A DNA stretch of 64,000 nucleotides, taken from the NCBI RefSeq assembly GCF_900091655.1, contig NZ_LT594621.1:3432188-3496187 (forward strand), written 5' to 3'. Origin of the DNA: Culturomica massiliensis. Its GTDB lineage: Bacteria; Bacteroidota; Bacteroidia; Bacteroidales; Marinifilaceae. The position numbers were made by a program, and so were the translations under genes. Under the pieces are notes generated by a model that had not been told where the DNA came from, did not search any database, and saw nothing but the letters and a program-made list of their open reading frames with translations. Position 1 is the first letter of the stretch. Each line of letters begins with the position of its first letter. Shown here piece by piece: positions 1-8,481 of this stretch.

Positions 1-2
1 GC

Positions 3-305
3 ATCGGCATCTGGATACCGGGAAAATCCGGTTATTTTCTTTCCATGTTGTATCCCCTTATGTGGCTTTCCTTATTGGTACGTGAATTTATTTTTGATAG
101 AGAATTTATATATTACTATGCAAAAGGCGCTCTGCCGGTACTATTTATTTTTGTATTTCTTGTACCGATTTTTTTGAATCATCCGAAGGTATTGTCATAT
201 TTTGGCATACAAAAATGCAGGCAACAACTCTTTTTTACGGCAGCAGCCTTCCTGCTAACCTTTGTGTCTGTCGTGTGGATTAATATATACAAATATTACA
301 TGTAG
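3..305 (+). CDS. small integral membrane protein, N-terminus outside window
   Basis: The frame is open from base 3, so the gene starts before the window; the ATG at 45 is internal. The visible 100 residues are very hydrophobic, with about three membrane segments and a C-terminus ending in an aromatic tail (WINIYKYYM). The stretch GIWIPGKSGYFLSM followed by YPLMW aligns by eye with GLFLLGHIGYVLPM and VPFHI in the product at 733-1038, and the C-terminal halves also match, so the two are paralogues. I do not recognise the family. Its place next to an HlyD fragment suggests a role tied to peptide export or immunity, but that is inference only. Confidence 0.6.
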   Translation: MGIWIPGKSGYFLSMLYPLMWLSLLVREFIFDREFIYYYAKGALPVLFIFVFLVPIFLNHPKVLSYFGIQKCRQQLFFTAAAFLLTFVSVVWINIYKYYM

Positions 306-335
306 TATTCAGGGTAACCTGGCTAGGGAAGATGA

Positions 336-623
336 ATGTTTTATACGTTAAAACAAAAGACAATTTTTATGCAACCGAAATTTGTTGTTTTTTATCCAGT
401 GAGTTTAGGTGTATTGATGCTTCAATGTTTTCATGTATTTTGTAATGTAGTAAATCCGTATCCGGAAGTGAAGGAGTTCGTTTACTCTTATTTGGTACTG
501 TTTTTAATTGGATTGCTATTTTATATTTATACTCTTTTTTTGTCTATTCGACAGCATAGAAAAGAATGTGTATTTATCATCTTGTTTTTTTATGGGTATG
601 ATACTCTTTTCTCAATTATGTAA
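336..623 (+). CDS. small hydrophobic membrane protein, unknown
   Basis: Predicted product of 95 residues (84 if the ATG at 369 is used), with two to three hydrophobic segments and a short basic stretch (SIRQHRKE) between them. It lies 30 bases after the preceding small membrane gene, on the same strand and with similar AT-rich composition. Similarity to its two neighbours is weak, at most in the central hydrophobic part. No family is recognised. It may be a third, more diverged member of a tandem set, or decaying DNA. Confidence 0.4.
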   Translation: MFYTLKQKTIFMQPKFVVFYPVSLGVLMLQCFHVFCNVVNPYPEVKEFVYSYLVLFLIGLLFYIYTLFLSIRQHRKECVFIILFFYGYDTLFSIM

Positions 624-650
624 TGAAATTATTTTGATATGGGTAAATAT

Positions 651-1038
651 ATGGACATTTTTTCTTTTGAATGGAGCTCTTTAATCGTGATGAATGATTT
701 TAATATGTTTGCTTATTTAGTAGTATTATTAAGTGGATCCTATCGGCTTGTTTTTGCTTGGGCATATAGGATATGTTCTGCCAATGATTGTTCCATTTCA
801 TATATTTTGTCAGTTAGTATACTCCTTTTTCTTTACAACTAAACCATTTCCTGATTATTTAATTGCTAATTGGCAAACTTTTTTAGTGTTGATAATTATA
901 GCTCCGATTTTATATAATCGTAAAATCATTCTCGATTATTTTAAGTTTTCTTTAAAACAGAAATTTTTATACTTACCGATATCTTTTCTTATAGCAGTAT
1001 TGACGGTTGTGTGGCCTTATTTTAAAATGTTATTCTGA
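651..1038 (+). pseudogene. small membrane protein paralogue, frame apparently broken near 720-735
   Basis: Two hydrophobic reading frames overlap. Frame 3 runs from ATG 639 or 651 to 842; frame 1 runs from a GTG at 733, immediately after a TAA, to 1038. The frame-1 product is the part that resembles the protein at 3-305 (GHIGY, P-rich membrane segment, then a shared C-terminal pattern). A frameshift between about 715 and 735 would join a plausible N-terminal helix from frame 3 to it. The alternative is an intact 101-residue gene using GTG 733. I favour a broken gene only slightly. Confidence 0.4.
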
Positions 1039-1175
1039 AATTTTATCGAATTTATTTAATTGTAAATCTGTGATTTATATGTTGATCGCTTTATAATCAG
1101 GAATATTGCTGTATATGATTCTGATTCCAACAGAATATAATTTTCAATAAGAAGTCAATGATATTATAGGTAAAA

Positions 1176-1562
1176 ATGATACATAAACGTAGTGAAGAAG
1201 TTTTTTCGATCGTTCCATTTCAGGAAGATATAATCGGGCAGGTTTTACTCCCTGCTTCTGGTGCCGGTAAGGTTGATGTCGGGAATTATGTTATAATTAA
1301 ATTGGATAATTATCCTTATATTGAATTCGGATCGATTAAAGGAAAAGTAAAATCAATTTCTCTTGTGACTAAAAAACTGAAAACAGAAACGTCGAATATA
1401 GAGACTTATTTGGTTATTGTTAGTTTACCTGACGGTTTAACTACTAATTATGGGGAATCTCTTTATTTTAAATATGAGATAAAGGGGACGGCTGAAATTG
1501 TTGTCAAAAAAAGAAGACTGATTGAGAGATTATTCGATAACTTGAAATACCGTATAAAGTAA
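1176..1562 (+). pseudogene. HlyD-family secretion adaptor, C-terminal fragment
   Basis: The 128 residues match the C-terminal end of Bacteroidota HlyD/bacteriocin-export adaptors: EEVFSIVP, then IIGQVLLP, GKVDVGNYVIIKLDNYP, FGSIKGKVKSIS, LPDGLTTNYG and a final GTAEIV, RLIERLF. The N-terminal membrane helix, coiled coil and lipoyl half of a normal adaptor of about 400 residues are missing, and an in-frame TAG at 1167-1169 closes the frame just upstream. It is therefore probably a relic of an ABC/HlyD peptide export system. The small membrane genes upstream may belong to the same decayed locus. Confidence 0.6.
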
Positions 1563-1631
1563 TCTGAATTTTTTGATGTCGAGTGTTTTACGGGATAATT
1601 CTGAAGTGGGAGAAATTTTCCTGTCATTGTT

Positions 1632-1714
1632 TTTGCATTTTATTTCTTTTGTATATCTTTGCGGCACGATGGAAACGAAATAAAAGAGAAACGTTTCCAT
1701 GTGTAAAACGTTTT
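1632..1714 (+). promoter_or_regulatory. promoter and probable TetR operator of the efflux operon
   Basis: TTTG at 1632-1635, an 18-base spacer and TATCTTTG at 1654-1661 fit the Bacteroides -33/-7 consensus. About 7 bases downstream begins a perfect inverted repeat, ATGGAAACG (1669-1677) and CGTTTCCAT (1692-1700), with a 14-base gap. A 10-base palindrome AAAACGTTTT follows at 1705-1714. The placement at the expected start of transcription, in front of a TetR gene, suggests an autoregulatory operator. Confidence 0.65.
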
Positions 1715-2367
1715 CGATAAAAGTTATGGCATGTGAGGGAAATCATTTGAAGGAGGAATTGGTCGGCTGTATTTCGGATTTGTTTCTGAAATACGGTTTG
1801 CGTAGTACTTCTATGGATGATATGGCCAATCATCTGAAAGTGTCTAAAAAGACGTTATACCAGATTTTCGAGAATAAAGAAGATGTGGTGGAGCAGGTTA
1901 TGTATTACCGGCTCGAGAATTTACGGAAAGAAACGAGTCCGGAGGAATTACAGAAAATCGGGCCGGTTCGTTTTTTATATGAAATCAAAAGGCATATTAT
2001 CGATAATTTAAATACCCGTTTACCGGCTAATTATTTTGATTTGAAAAAATATCATCCGGAAGTAAACAGACGGATTGAGGCGGAAAAAGATCAGATTATG
2101 AAATCGGTGTTGAATGAAATTTTATCGATGGGTGTTGAGAAAGGTGTTTTTCGGCAAGATGTGGATATGGAATTGCAGGTTTATATTTTTTCACGGCAGA
2201 TGAGTTTTCTTGAAGAACAAGAGATGCCGGACGATTTAAAATATCCGGTACCCTTATTGGTATCCGAGATTGTCGATAATTTTATTCGGGCAATTGCTAC
2301 TCCTAAAGGCATAGAAGAGTTGGAACGGATCGGGCGTGCCGATTGTGCCGAATCCCTGTCTTATTAA
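1699..2367 (+). CDS. TetR/AcrR family transcriptional regulator
   Basis: A 222-residue protein with an N-terminal helix-turn-helix (about residues 18-62: LFLKYGLRSTSMDDMANHL, then VSKKTLYQIF and ENKEDVV), the classic TetR pattern, followed by an all-helical ligand domain. The start is uncertain: ATG 1699 lies inside the operator palindrome, and ATG 1726 (MACEGNHLK) keeps the whole DNA-binding domain. It precedes the TolC/adaptor/RND genes by 72 bases on the same strand, so it most likely represses them together with itself and responds to a pump substrate. Confidence 0.88.
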   Translation: MCKTFSIKVMACEGNHLKEELVGCISDLFLKYGLRSTSMDDMANHLKVSKKTLYQIFENKEDVVEQVMYYRLENLRKETSPEELQKIGPVRFLYEIKRHIIDNLNTRLPANYFDLKKYHPEVNRRIEAEKDQIMKSVLNEILSMGVEKGVFRQDVDMELQVYIFSRQMSFLEEQEMPDDLKYPVPLLVSEIVDNFIRAIATPKGIEELERIGRADCAESLSY

Positions 2368-2439
2368 GGTTGGCATGAATTTTGTAACGTTTTTTGAATG
2401 TTTTTATTGTGTGGATTTGACGAAAATAAAGTAAAAGTG

Positions 2440-3726
2440 ATGAGAAAAATTTTAGTGTTGATATTGCTGACGGTGATTCTTCCTTTGTTTGTCCGAGCGC
2501 AGGATGTACAGGAGTTGTCATTGAAAAAAGCAATCGAGTATGCAGTGGAGCATAATAAGCAGTTGCAGTCTTCCCGAAAGGACATTGATCTTTACAGGCA
2601 GAAAGTGCGTGAGTCGGTGTCTCAAGGATTGCCGCAGATTAACGGTAAGTTGGATTACAGTACGAATTTCGGGTATAAGATGAGTTTCGGTCAGGGAGGG
2701 ACGATCAAAATGAAGGATCAGTCCAATGCCAAGGTGACGGCTTCCCAATTGATTTTCAGTGGACAGTGGATATTGGGTATTCAGACCAGCAAGATCGCTG
2801 AAAGATTGGCGAGCCAGCAGGTAGGGATTACGGAGTTGGATATAAAGGAAAATATATGTAATACGTATTATGCGATATTGGTGAGTGAACGTCTGAGGGA
2901 TATCGTCCGGCAGAATCTGGAAAATATGGATCAGATATATGAGCATACACAGAATATGTATAATGCGGGTACGGTGGAAATTACCGATGTCGATCAGATC
3001 CGGATTACGGTGGGCCAGTTAAAGAACAGTCTGTCTTCCATAGAACGTAATGTGGAAGTCAGTTATAATCTTTTGCGGTTGCAGTTGGGGTTACAAGCTG
3101 AAAGCCCGGTGAAGCTGACCGAAAGTTTGGATTATTTTCTGAAACAGGAAGATTTTGTCAAGCTGGGAGTAAAGAAATTTGAAATCGATAATAATCCTGA
3201 ATATCAGTTGAGCCAGACCCAGGAAGATCTGAGTAAGAAAATGGTCGGTTTGCAGAAATGGACGTATGCCCCGACGATTTCCGGAACCTATTCTTATAAT
3301 TATAAGCTTTTGAAGCCGGATTTCGATATGAGTCCGAAACATTCTGCGGGTTTGACGATGGATATTCCCATTTTTTCCGGTTTACAGCGTAAAGCTTTGC
3401 TGGAGCAGGCAAAAATCGAACTGGAGCAATCGAGTCTGAATAAAAGTTTACTGGAAGATCAGTTGTATGTGAATGAGAAGCAATATAAATATGAGTTGAA
3501 AAATGCTACCGACAATTTTTTTCTGCAAAGGGACAATATTCAGGTGGCTAAGCGGGTATTGGAAAATATGCAGCGTAAATACGAATATGGTGCCGTTTCC
3601 AGTCTGGATTTGACACAGGCGAATAACAATTATCTGGAAGCGGAAAATAATTATACGAACGCTTGTCTGACTTTATTGCAGGCAGAACTCCAGTTGGAAA
3701 GATTATATAATGAATTATCCTATTAA
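2440..3726 (+). CDS. tolC: TolC family outer membrane efflux channel
   Basis: 428 residues from ATG 2440, chosen because it gives a clean signal peptide (MRKILVLILLTVILPLFVRAQ); the longer frame from 2398 adds a non-signal extension. The repeated long helical segments (for example AIEYAVEHNKQLQSSRKDI and the matching second half ending in LQAELQLERLYNEL) and the central beta-strand parts (GKLDYSTNFGY, ISGTYSYNY) are the duplicated OEP fold of TolC. It forms the outer-membrane duct for the adaptor and pump encoded 19 and about 1160 bases downstream. Length is normal for the family. Confidence 0.92.
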   Translation: MRKILVLILLTVILPLFVRAQDVQELSLKKAIEYAVEHNKQLQSSRKDIDLYRQKVRESVSQGLPQINGKLDYSTNFGYKMSFGQGGTIKMKDQSNAKVTASQLIFSGQWILGIQTSKIAERLASQQVGITELDIKENICNTYYAILVSERLRDIVRQNLENMDQIYEHTQNMYNAGTVEITDVDQIRITVGQLKNSLSSIERNVEVSYNLLRLQLGLQAESPVKLTESLDYFLKQEDFVKLGVKKFEIDNNPEYQLSQTQEDLSKKMVGLQKWTYAPTISGTYSYNYKLLKPDFDMSPKHSAGLTMDIPIFSGLQRKALLEQAKIELEQSSLNKSLLEDQLYVNEKQYKYELKNATDNFFLQRDNIQVAKRVLENMQRKYEYGAVSSLDLTQANNNYLEAENNYTNACLTLLQAELQLERLYNELSY

Positions 3727-3744
3727 AAACAATTTAATACAGTT

Positions 3745-4779
3745 ATGATAAAGAATATCGTTTTAACGGTGCTGACAATCGCTCTTCTTATCGGTTGTTC
3801 GTCGAAAAAAGAAGATACTAAAAGTACGGAGACTGAAGCTATTCCGGTGAAGGTATTGAAACTGCAGAAGCAGAATATTGCCAAAACATTGGACTATACG
3901 GCTACGTTACAGGCTGATGAGCAAGTGTATTATGCTCCGGCGGCAACCGGTCGTATCGGTAAAATATATGTGGAAGTCGGAGATCGCATTAAAAAGGGAC
4001 AGTTGTTGGTGGAAATGGATCCGACAAATTTGCGGCAGGCAGAGGTTCAGTTGAAGAATTTGGAAACGGAGTATAACCGGGCTGTAAAATTGAATGAAAC
4101 GGGAAGTATTTCGAAACAGGCTTATGATGCAGCGGTTACGAATTATGAGGTTGCGAAGTCGAATTATGATTTTTTGAATGAAAATACGAAAATGCTGGCT
4201 CCTTTCGACGGTATTGTGACCGGAAAGTTTTTTGAAAACGGAGAGGTTTATACCGGAGCTGCAATGGGGGGCGCTTCAAAACCTTCGGTTATCGCCATCG
4301 AAAAGATCAATCCTTTAAAAGCCTATGTAAATCTTTCGGAGCAGTATTTCTTGTCTGTGAAAAAAGGTACGAAAGTGGAACTTAGAAGCAATATTTTCCC
4401 GGACAGAGTATTTGAAGGTACTGTAAATATAGTATATCCGACGATAGATCCGGCTTCACGTACATTTACCGTGGAGTTGCGTATTCCGAATCAGGACGAG
4501 GCCTTGCGTCCCGGTATGTACGGAACGGTTAATTTCTTTATCGGTGAAACCGAAACTTTGGTTGTTCCGGCTATTGCCGTATTGAAGTTGCAGGGAGCAA
4601 ACGACCGCTACGTTTTTTTGAATAAGGATGGAAAAGCCAAACGGGTGGATGTCCGGATGGGACGCCGTTTTGAGGATCAGCTGGAAATCATCAGTAGTGA
4701 AATCCATGAGGGGGATGAAATCATCATTGTGGGCCAGGGACGTCTTGTAGACGGCTCGCCTTTGAATGTTGCAAAATAA
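3745..4779 (+). CDS. RND efflux periplasmic adaptor (membrane fusion lipoprotein)
   Basis: 344 residues with a lipoprotein signal: LLIGC puts the lipidated cysteine at residue 18. Next come the biotinyl-lipoyl half motifs (AATGRIGKIYVEVGDRIKKG and MLAPFDGIVTG), a short helical hairpin between them, a beta-barrel domain (LRPGMYGTVNFF) and the membrane-proximal domain. This is the AcrA/MexA architecture. It bridges the inner-membrane pump and the TolC channel. It lies 19 bases after tolC and is clearly cotranscribed. Confidence 0.92.
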   Translation: MIKNIVLTVLTIALLIGCSSKKEDTKSTETEAIPVKVLKLQKQNIAKTLDYTATLQADEQVYYAPAATGRIGKIYVEVGDRIKKGQLLVEMDPTNLRQAEVQLKNLETEYNRAVKLNETGSISKQAYDAAVTNYEVAKSNYDFLNENTKMLAPFDGIVTGKFFENGEVYTGAAMGGASKPSVIAIEKINPLKAYVNLSEQYFLSVKKGTKVELRSNIFPDRVFEGTVNIVYPTIDPASRTFTVELRIPNQDEALRPGMYGTVNFFIGETETLVVPAIAVLKLQGANDRYVFLNKDGKAKRVDVRMGRRFEDQLEIISSEIHEGDEIIIVGQGRLVDGSPLNVAK

Positions 4780-4799
4780 TAGCCATAAGATAGCATGTT

Positions 4800-4885
4800 T
4801 AAAGTCAGAGGTCTTTTTGTGTACAGACTTTCGACGGTTTGACCTTTGACTTTACGCTAAATTTTAAGTATTAAATTTTAAGAAG
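4800..4885 (+). repeat. intergenic inverted repeat between adaptor and pump genes
   Basis: TAAAGTCAGAGGTC (about 4800-4813) faces GACCTTTGACTTTA, with one mismatch and a 27-base loop. The right side continues as TAAATTTTAAGTATTAAATTTTAAG up to the start of the pump gene. It is a looser relative of the heptad elements elsewhere in the window. It could also form an mRNA hairpin that sets the adaptor-to-pump ratio; that is inference. Confidence 0.4.
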
Positions 4886-7800
4886 ATGAGTATATATAAT
4901 TCAGCGGTAAATAAACCTATTTCTACCTTGATGGTTTTTGTGGCTATTATGGTGTTGGGTATTGCCTCTTATATACAGTTGCCTGTAGATCAGTATCCGA
5001 AGATGGATCCACCCTATATTACGGTTATGGCGACTTATCCGGGAGCTAATGCCTCGGATATTGAGGAAAATGTAACTAAGATTTTGGAGGACCAGTTGAA
5101 CTCGGTAGATAATCTGAAAGAGATGACTTCTACTTCGTATGATAACCTGGCTGTTATTTCATTGGAGTTTGAGTGGGAAGTGAATCTGGATGAAGCGTCA
5201 AACGATGTGCGTGATGCAGTGGATAAATCGATGCAGAATCTGCCCGATGATATCGACCGTCCGACAATTATGCGATTCAATACATCTATGATGCCGATTT
5301 TGATTTATGCTGTTACGGCAAATGAATCTTATCCGGGTATCGACAAAATTTTGGATGATAAATTGATTACCCGTTTAAACCGGGTGGATGGAGTGGCTTC
5401 GGTTATCGTTGCCGGTGCGCCTGAACGTGTCGTTTATGTCGATCTCAATCCCAATCAGTTGGAAGCCTATAATCTGACACTGGAACAGATTGCTAATAAG
5501 ATTCTGGCGGAAAATAAAGATATTTCTTCGGGAAATGTGAAGATGGGGGATATGGATTATACGTTGCGCGTTGAAGGGGAGTTTGAAGAAAGCGATCAAA
5601 TCAAGAATATTGTTTTGGGTACCCAAAACGATAAGACCATTTATATGCACGACGTGGCTTCTGTTCGGGATACGATTAAGGATATTACCCTGGAGCAGAC
5701 GATAAACCGGGGACGGGGCGGCGTTCTGCTGATAACGAAACAGACGGATGCAAATGCGGTGGCGGTTGCAAAGGAAGCTAAAAAGCAATTGGAGATAGCA
5801 CAAAAGGAATTGCCTTCCGATATCAAGTTCCAGATTATTTCGGATAACTCGGATTTTATTGTAAAATCGATCAACAATTTGCAGAGTTCGTTGATGTATG
5901 CATTGATTTTTGTGGTTTTGGTGGTGTTCTTGTTTTTGGGCCGGTGGCGGGCGACTTTTATCATTGCATTGACCATTCCTATTTCATTGATTGTTGCTTT
6001 TATCTATTTGTTTGCCACCGGAGAGTCTTTGAATGTCATTTCCCTGTCTTCGCTTTCGATCGCCATCGGTATGGTTGTGGATGATGCGATTGTGGTATTG
6101 GAAAATGTAACAAAGCACATCGATAGGGGGAGCCGTCCGCGTGAAGCTGCTAAATACGGGACGAATGAGGTGTGGCTGTCGGTCATCGTGACAACTCTGG
6201 TAACGGTAGCCGTGTTCTTCCCTTTGACATTGGTAAGCGGTATGACCGGTATCTTATTCAAGCAATTGGGATGGATCGTTTGTATTACGGTATGTACTTC
6301 TACTGTTACGGCAATCTCCTTGACGCCGATGCTTTGTTCTCAGTTGATGAAGATACAGGATAAAACGGAAAAAAGCCGCTTTAGTTTCTATCATTTCGTT
6401 TCTAAGCAGTTGGACCGGTTGGATGCCGGCTATGAGAAACTCATACGGTGGGTGCTTTGTCATAAGACCTTTATTATTTCATCGATGTTTGCTATTTTCC
6501 TCGGTTCGTGTAGTTTAACACGTTTTATAAAAACCGACTTTATGCCGCAGAATGACCAAAGTTCGATGAGTGTATATGTGAAGATGCAGTCCGGGCAGCG
6601 GGTAGAGGTTACCAAGGAAGTGGCTTTACAGATCGACTCTGTCATTCGTGCGGAAATACCGGAGATAACAATTATCAACTTATCTTACGGTAGCGAGGAA
6701 GAAGCTTCGTTTGCCTCCATGATGAACAGTACCGGTAACAATATCCTGAATATGCGTTTGCGTACGGTGGACATTAAGGACAGGGACCGGGATATTTTTG
6801 TTATTGCCGATCAGGTCCGTAATATTTTGAAGCGATTCCCGGATGTGTTGCAATATACGGTAAGTACCTCAAGTAGCGGTGGTTCAATGGGGGGTAACTC
6901 TGTGGATATCGAAATTATGGGACATGATTTTAATACCACTACCAGACTGGCAAATGAGATTGCAGTGAAAGCCCGTCAGATTCCGGGAGCAGAGGATATC
7001 AAGATCAGCCGTGACGATGACAAATCCGAGTTACAGGTGATTCTGGACCAGGATAAGCTGGCCCGTCATGGGTTGACAACTTCCGAGGTCGGTTCTTTTT
7101 TACGTAACCGTGTTTATGGTTTTAGGAACAGTAAATTCAAAGAAAACGGAGAAGAATACGATATTATTGTACGTCTTGATGAGAAATATCGCTCTTCCAT
7201 TACGGAAATAGAGAATATATTGATTACGGACGGACACGGAGAAAGAGTCCGGTTGAAAGAATTAGGGGAAATTAAAGAGTATTTCTCTCCGCCGAATATC
7301 GAACGTAAGAGTAAACAGCGTATTCTGAAGGTATCCATTACGCCGGCTGCCGGAGTCGCTTTAGGAGATATTGCTTTGGCTTCACAACAAATTATTGACA
7401 ATCTGGAAAATATCCCTCAGGATGTGTCCATGTATATCGGGGGTAGCTATGAAGATCAGCAGGAATCTTTCAGTTCGTTGATATTGTTGTTGTTGTTGTC
7501 GTTGATGTTGGTATATATTGTGATGGCGGCACAGTTTGAATCGTTTAAGATGCCTTTCATTATCATGCTTGCTATTCCGTTTGCTTTTACCGGTGTAATT
7601 TTAGCCTTGTTGATAACCAATACGACGTTAAGTATCGTAGCGGCCTTGGGTGCTATTATGTTGGTGGGTATCGTAACCAAAAACGGTATTGTGTTGATCG
7701 ACTTTATCAATTTGATGCGGGAGCGCGGTATTCGCCTGTACGATGCTATTGCGTTGGCTTGCCGTTCACGTTTACGCCCGGTGTTGATGACTTCGTTGAC

Positions 7801-8041
7801 GACAATTCTGGGTATGGTGCCGATGGCAATGAGTATCGGTGAGGGGTCTGAAACATGGCGTCCGATGGGTGTTGCGGTTATCGGTGGTATGGTTTTTTCG
7901 ACCATTATCACAATGATTATCGTTCCGGCGGTATATGCTTCTATGGATAAGAGCGGTAGCCGGGACAAGAAAAAGATGCTTAGCAAACAGTTTAAGTTTA
8001 TGAGTGATTTCGATCCCGAAAGAGATTTACCTAAAAAATAA
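4886..8041 (+). CDS. RND multidrug efflux pump, AcrB/HAE1 type
   Basis: 1051 residues, full length for AcrB-type pumps, with twelve expected membrane helices and two large periplasmic loops. The N-terminus ISTLMVFVAIMVLGIASY and the region LPVDQYPKMDPPYITV are hallmark RND sequences. The proton-relay aspartate pair is seen in GMVVDDAIVVLENV (D399, D400) and the matching lysine in GIVTKNGIVLIDF (K932), so it is a drug/hydrophobe (HAE) rather than a heavy-metal pump. It is the third gene of the TetR-tolC-adaptor-pump operon and exports unknown lipophilic compounds by proton antiport. No truncation is seen. Confidence 0.95.
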   Translation: MSIYNSAVNKPISTLMVFVAIMVLGIASYIQLPVDQYPKMDPPYITVMATYPGANASDIEENVTKILEDQLNSVDNLKEMTSTSYDNLAVISLEFEWEVNLDEASNDVRDAVDKSMQNLPDDIDRPTIMRFNTSMMPILIYAVTANESYPGIDKILDDKLITRLNRVDGVASVIVAGAPERVVYVDLNPNQLEAYNLTLEQIANKILAENKDISSGNVKMGDMDYTLRVEGEFEESDQIKNIVLGTQNDKTIYMHDVASVRDTIKDITLEQTINRGRGGVLLITKQTDANAVAVAKEAKKQLEIAQKELPSDIKFQIISDNSDFIVKSINNLQSSLMYALIFVVLVVFLFLGRWRATFIIALTIPISLIVAFIYLFATGESLNVISLSSLSIAIGMVVDDAIVVLENVTKHIDRGSRPREAAKYGTNEVWLSVIVTTLVTVAVFFPLTLVSGMTGILFKQLGWIVCITVCTSTVTAISLTPMLCSQLMKIQDKTEKSRFSFYHFVSKQLDRLDAGYEKLIRWVLCHKTFIISSMFAIFLGSCSLTRFIKTDFMPQNDQSSMSVYVKMQSGQRVEVTKEVALQIDSVIRAEIPEITIINLSYGSEEEASFASMMNSTGNNILNMRLRTVDIKDRDRDIFVIADQVRNILKRFPDVLQYTVSTSSSGGSMGGNSVDIEIMGHDFNTTTRLANEIAVKARQIPGAEDIKISRDDDKSELQVILDQDKLARHGLTTSEVGSFLRNRVYGFRNSKFKENGEEYDIIVRLDEKYRSSITEIENILITDGHGERVRLKELGEIKEYFSPPNIERKSKQRILKVSITPAAGVALGDIALASQQIIDNLENIPQDVSMYIGGSYEDQQESFSSLILLLLLSLMLVYIVMAAQFESFKMPFIIMLAIPFAFTGVILALLITNTTLSIVAALGAIMLVGIVTKNGIVLIDFINLMRERGIRLYDAIALACRSRLRPVLMTSLTTILGMVPMAMSIGEGSETWRPMGVAVIGGMVFSTIITMIIVPAVYASMDKSGSRDKKKMLSKQFKFMSDFDPERDLPKK

Positions 8042-8046
8042 TGTAC

Positions 8047-8118
8047 GATTTGGATTTGCGGTTTTGGATTACAGAAGGTAACCGAAATCGCAAATTGTAA
8101 ATCTAAAATCAAGAATCA
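8047..8118. repeat. heptad element A (tandem 7-mers in inverted arrangement)
   Basis: The left arm reads GATTTGG ATTTGCG GTTTTGG from 8047. The right arm reads GAAATCG CAAATTG TAAATCT AAAATCA AGAATCA at 8084-8118, an exact 7-base period, and ends right before the start codon at 8120. The arms are complementary in pattern across a short loop. Confidence 0.7.
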
Positions 8119-8119
8119 G

Positions 8120-8416
8120 ATGAAGAAAGCGGTATTTATTACATACAATCAGGCTTTGACCGAGCGTGTCGCGTATATCCTGGAGCAATTACGGATAAAA
8201 GGCTTTACCCAATGGCCTATGGTAAACGGCGCCGGGACAGAGGGCGGAGAGCCCAGAATGGGATCCCATACCTGGCCGGAAATGAATTCTGCTACGATTA
8301 CAATCGTAGAAGAAGAGATGGTTCCTTTGATCCTGAAATACGTTAAAAAGTTAGATGAGGTAAATAAAGAAAACGGTATCCGTGCTTTTGTCTGGGACAT
8401 TACGGATATGTATTGA
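8120..8416 (+). CDS. PII-like signalling protein linked to RND pump
   Basis: 98 residues with the ferredoxin-like alternation of strands and helices of the PII superfamily (AVFITYNQALTERVAYIL, RIKGFTQWPMV, then a glycine-rich loop GAGTEGGEPRMGSHTWPEMNS in the T-loop position, and a final strand IRAFVWDITDMY). It lacks the usual GlnB uridylylation loop and is shorter. It follows the pump gene by 78 bases on the same strand, so it may sense a ligand and control or report on the pump. Proteins of this type are often seen beside RND genes in Bacteroidota. The ligand is unknown. Confidence 0.7.
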   Translation: MKKAVFITYNQALTERVAYILEQLRIKGFTQWPMVNGAGTEGGEPRMGSHTWPEMNSATITIVEEEMVPLILKYVKKLDEVNKENGIRAFVWDITDMY

Positions 8417-8447
8417 GATTTCCTTGTTTTACTGCAAGAGCTATCGG

Positions 8448-8481
8448 GACATCGTCATTTTCTTTGGAAGATGACGATGTC
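8448..8481. terminator. hairpin between convergent PII-like and glycosyltransferase genes
   Basis: GACATCGTCAT (8448-8458) pairs perfectly with ATGACGATGTC (8471-8481) over a 12-base loop. It lies in the convergent junction and overlaps the stop codon and last codons of the minus-strand gene ending at 8455. A T-rich tract follows on the right side only loosely, so terminator activity is likely but not certain. Confidence 0.55.

Noticed and set aside
7456..8112. 218-codon minus-strand frame opposite the RND pump gene
   Set aside because: It is the complement of a high-confidence gene and its translation is low-complexity, with no family features.
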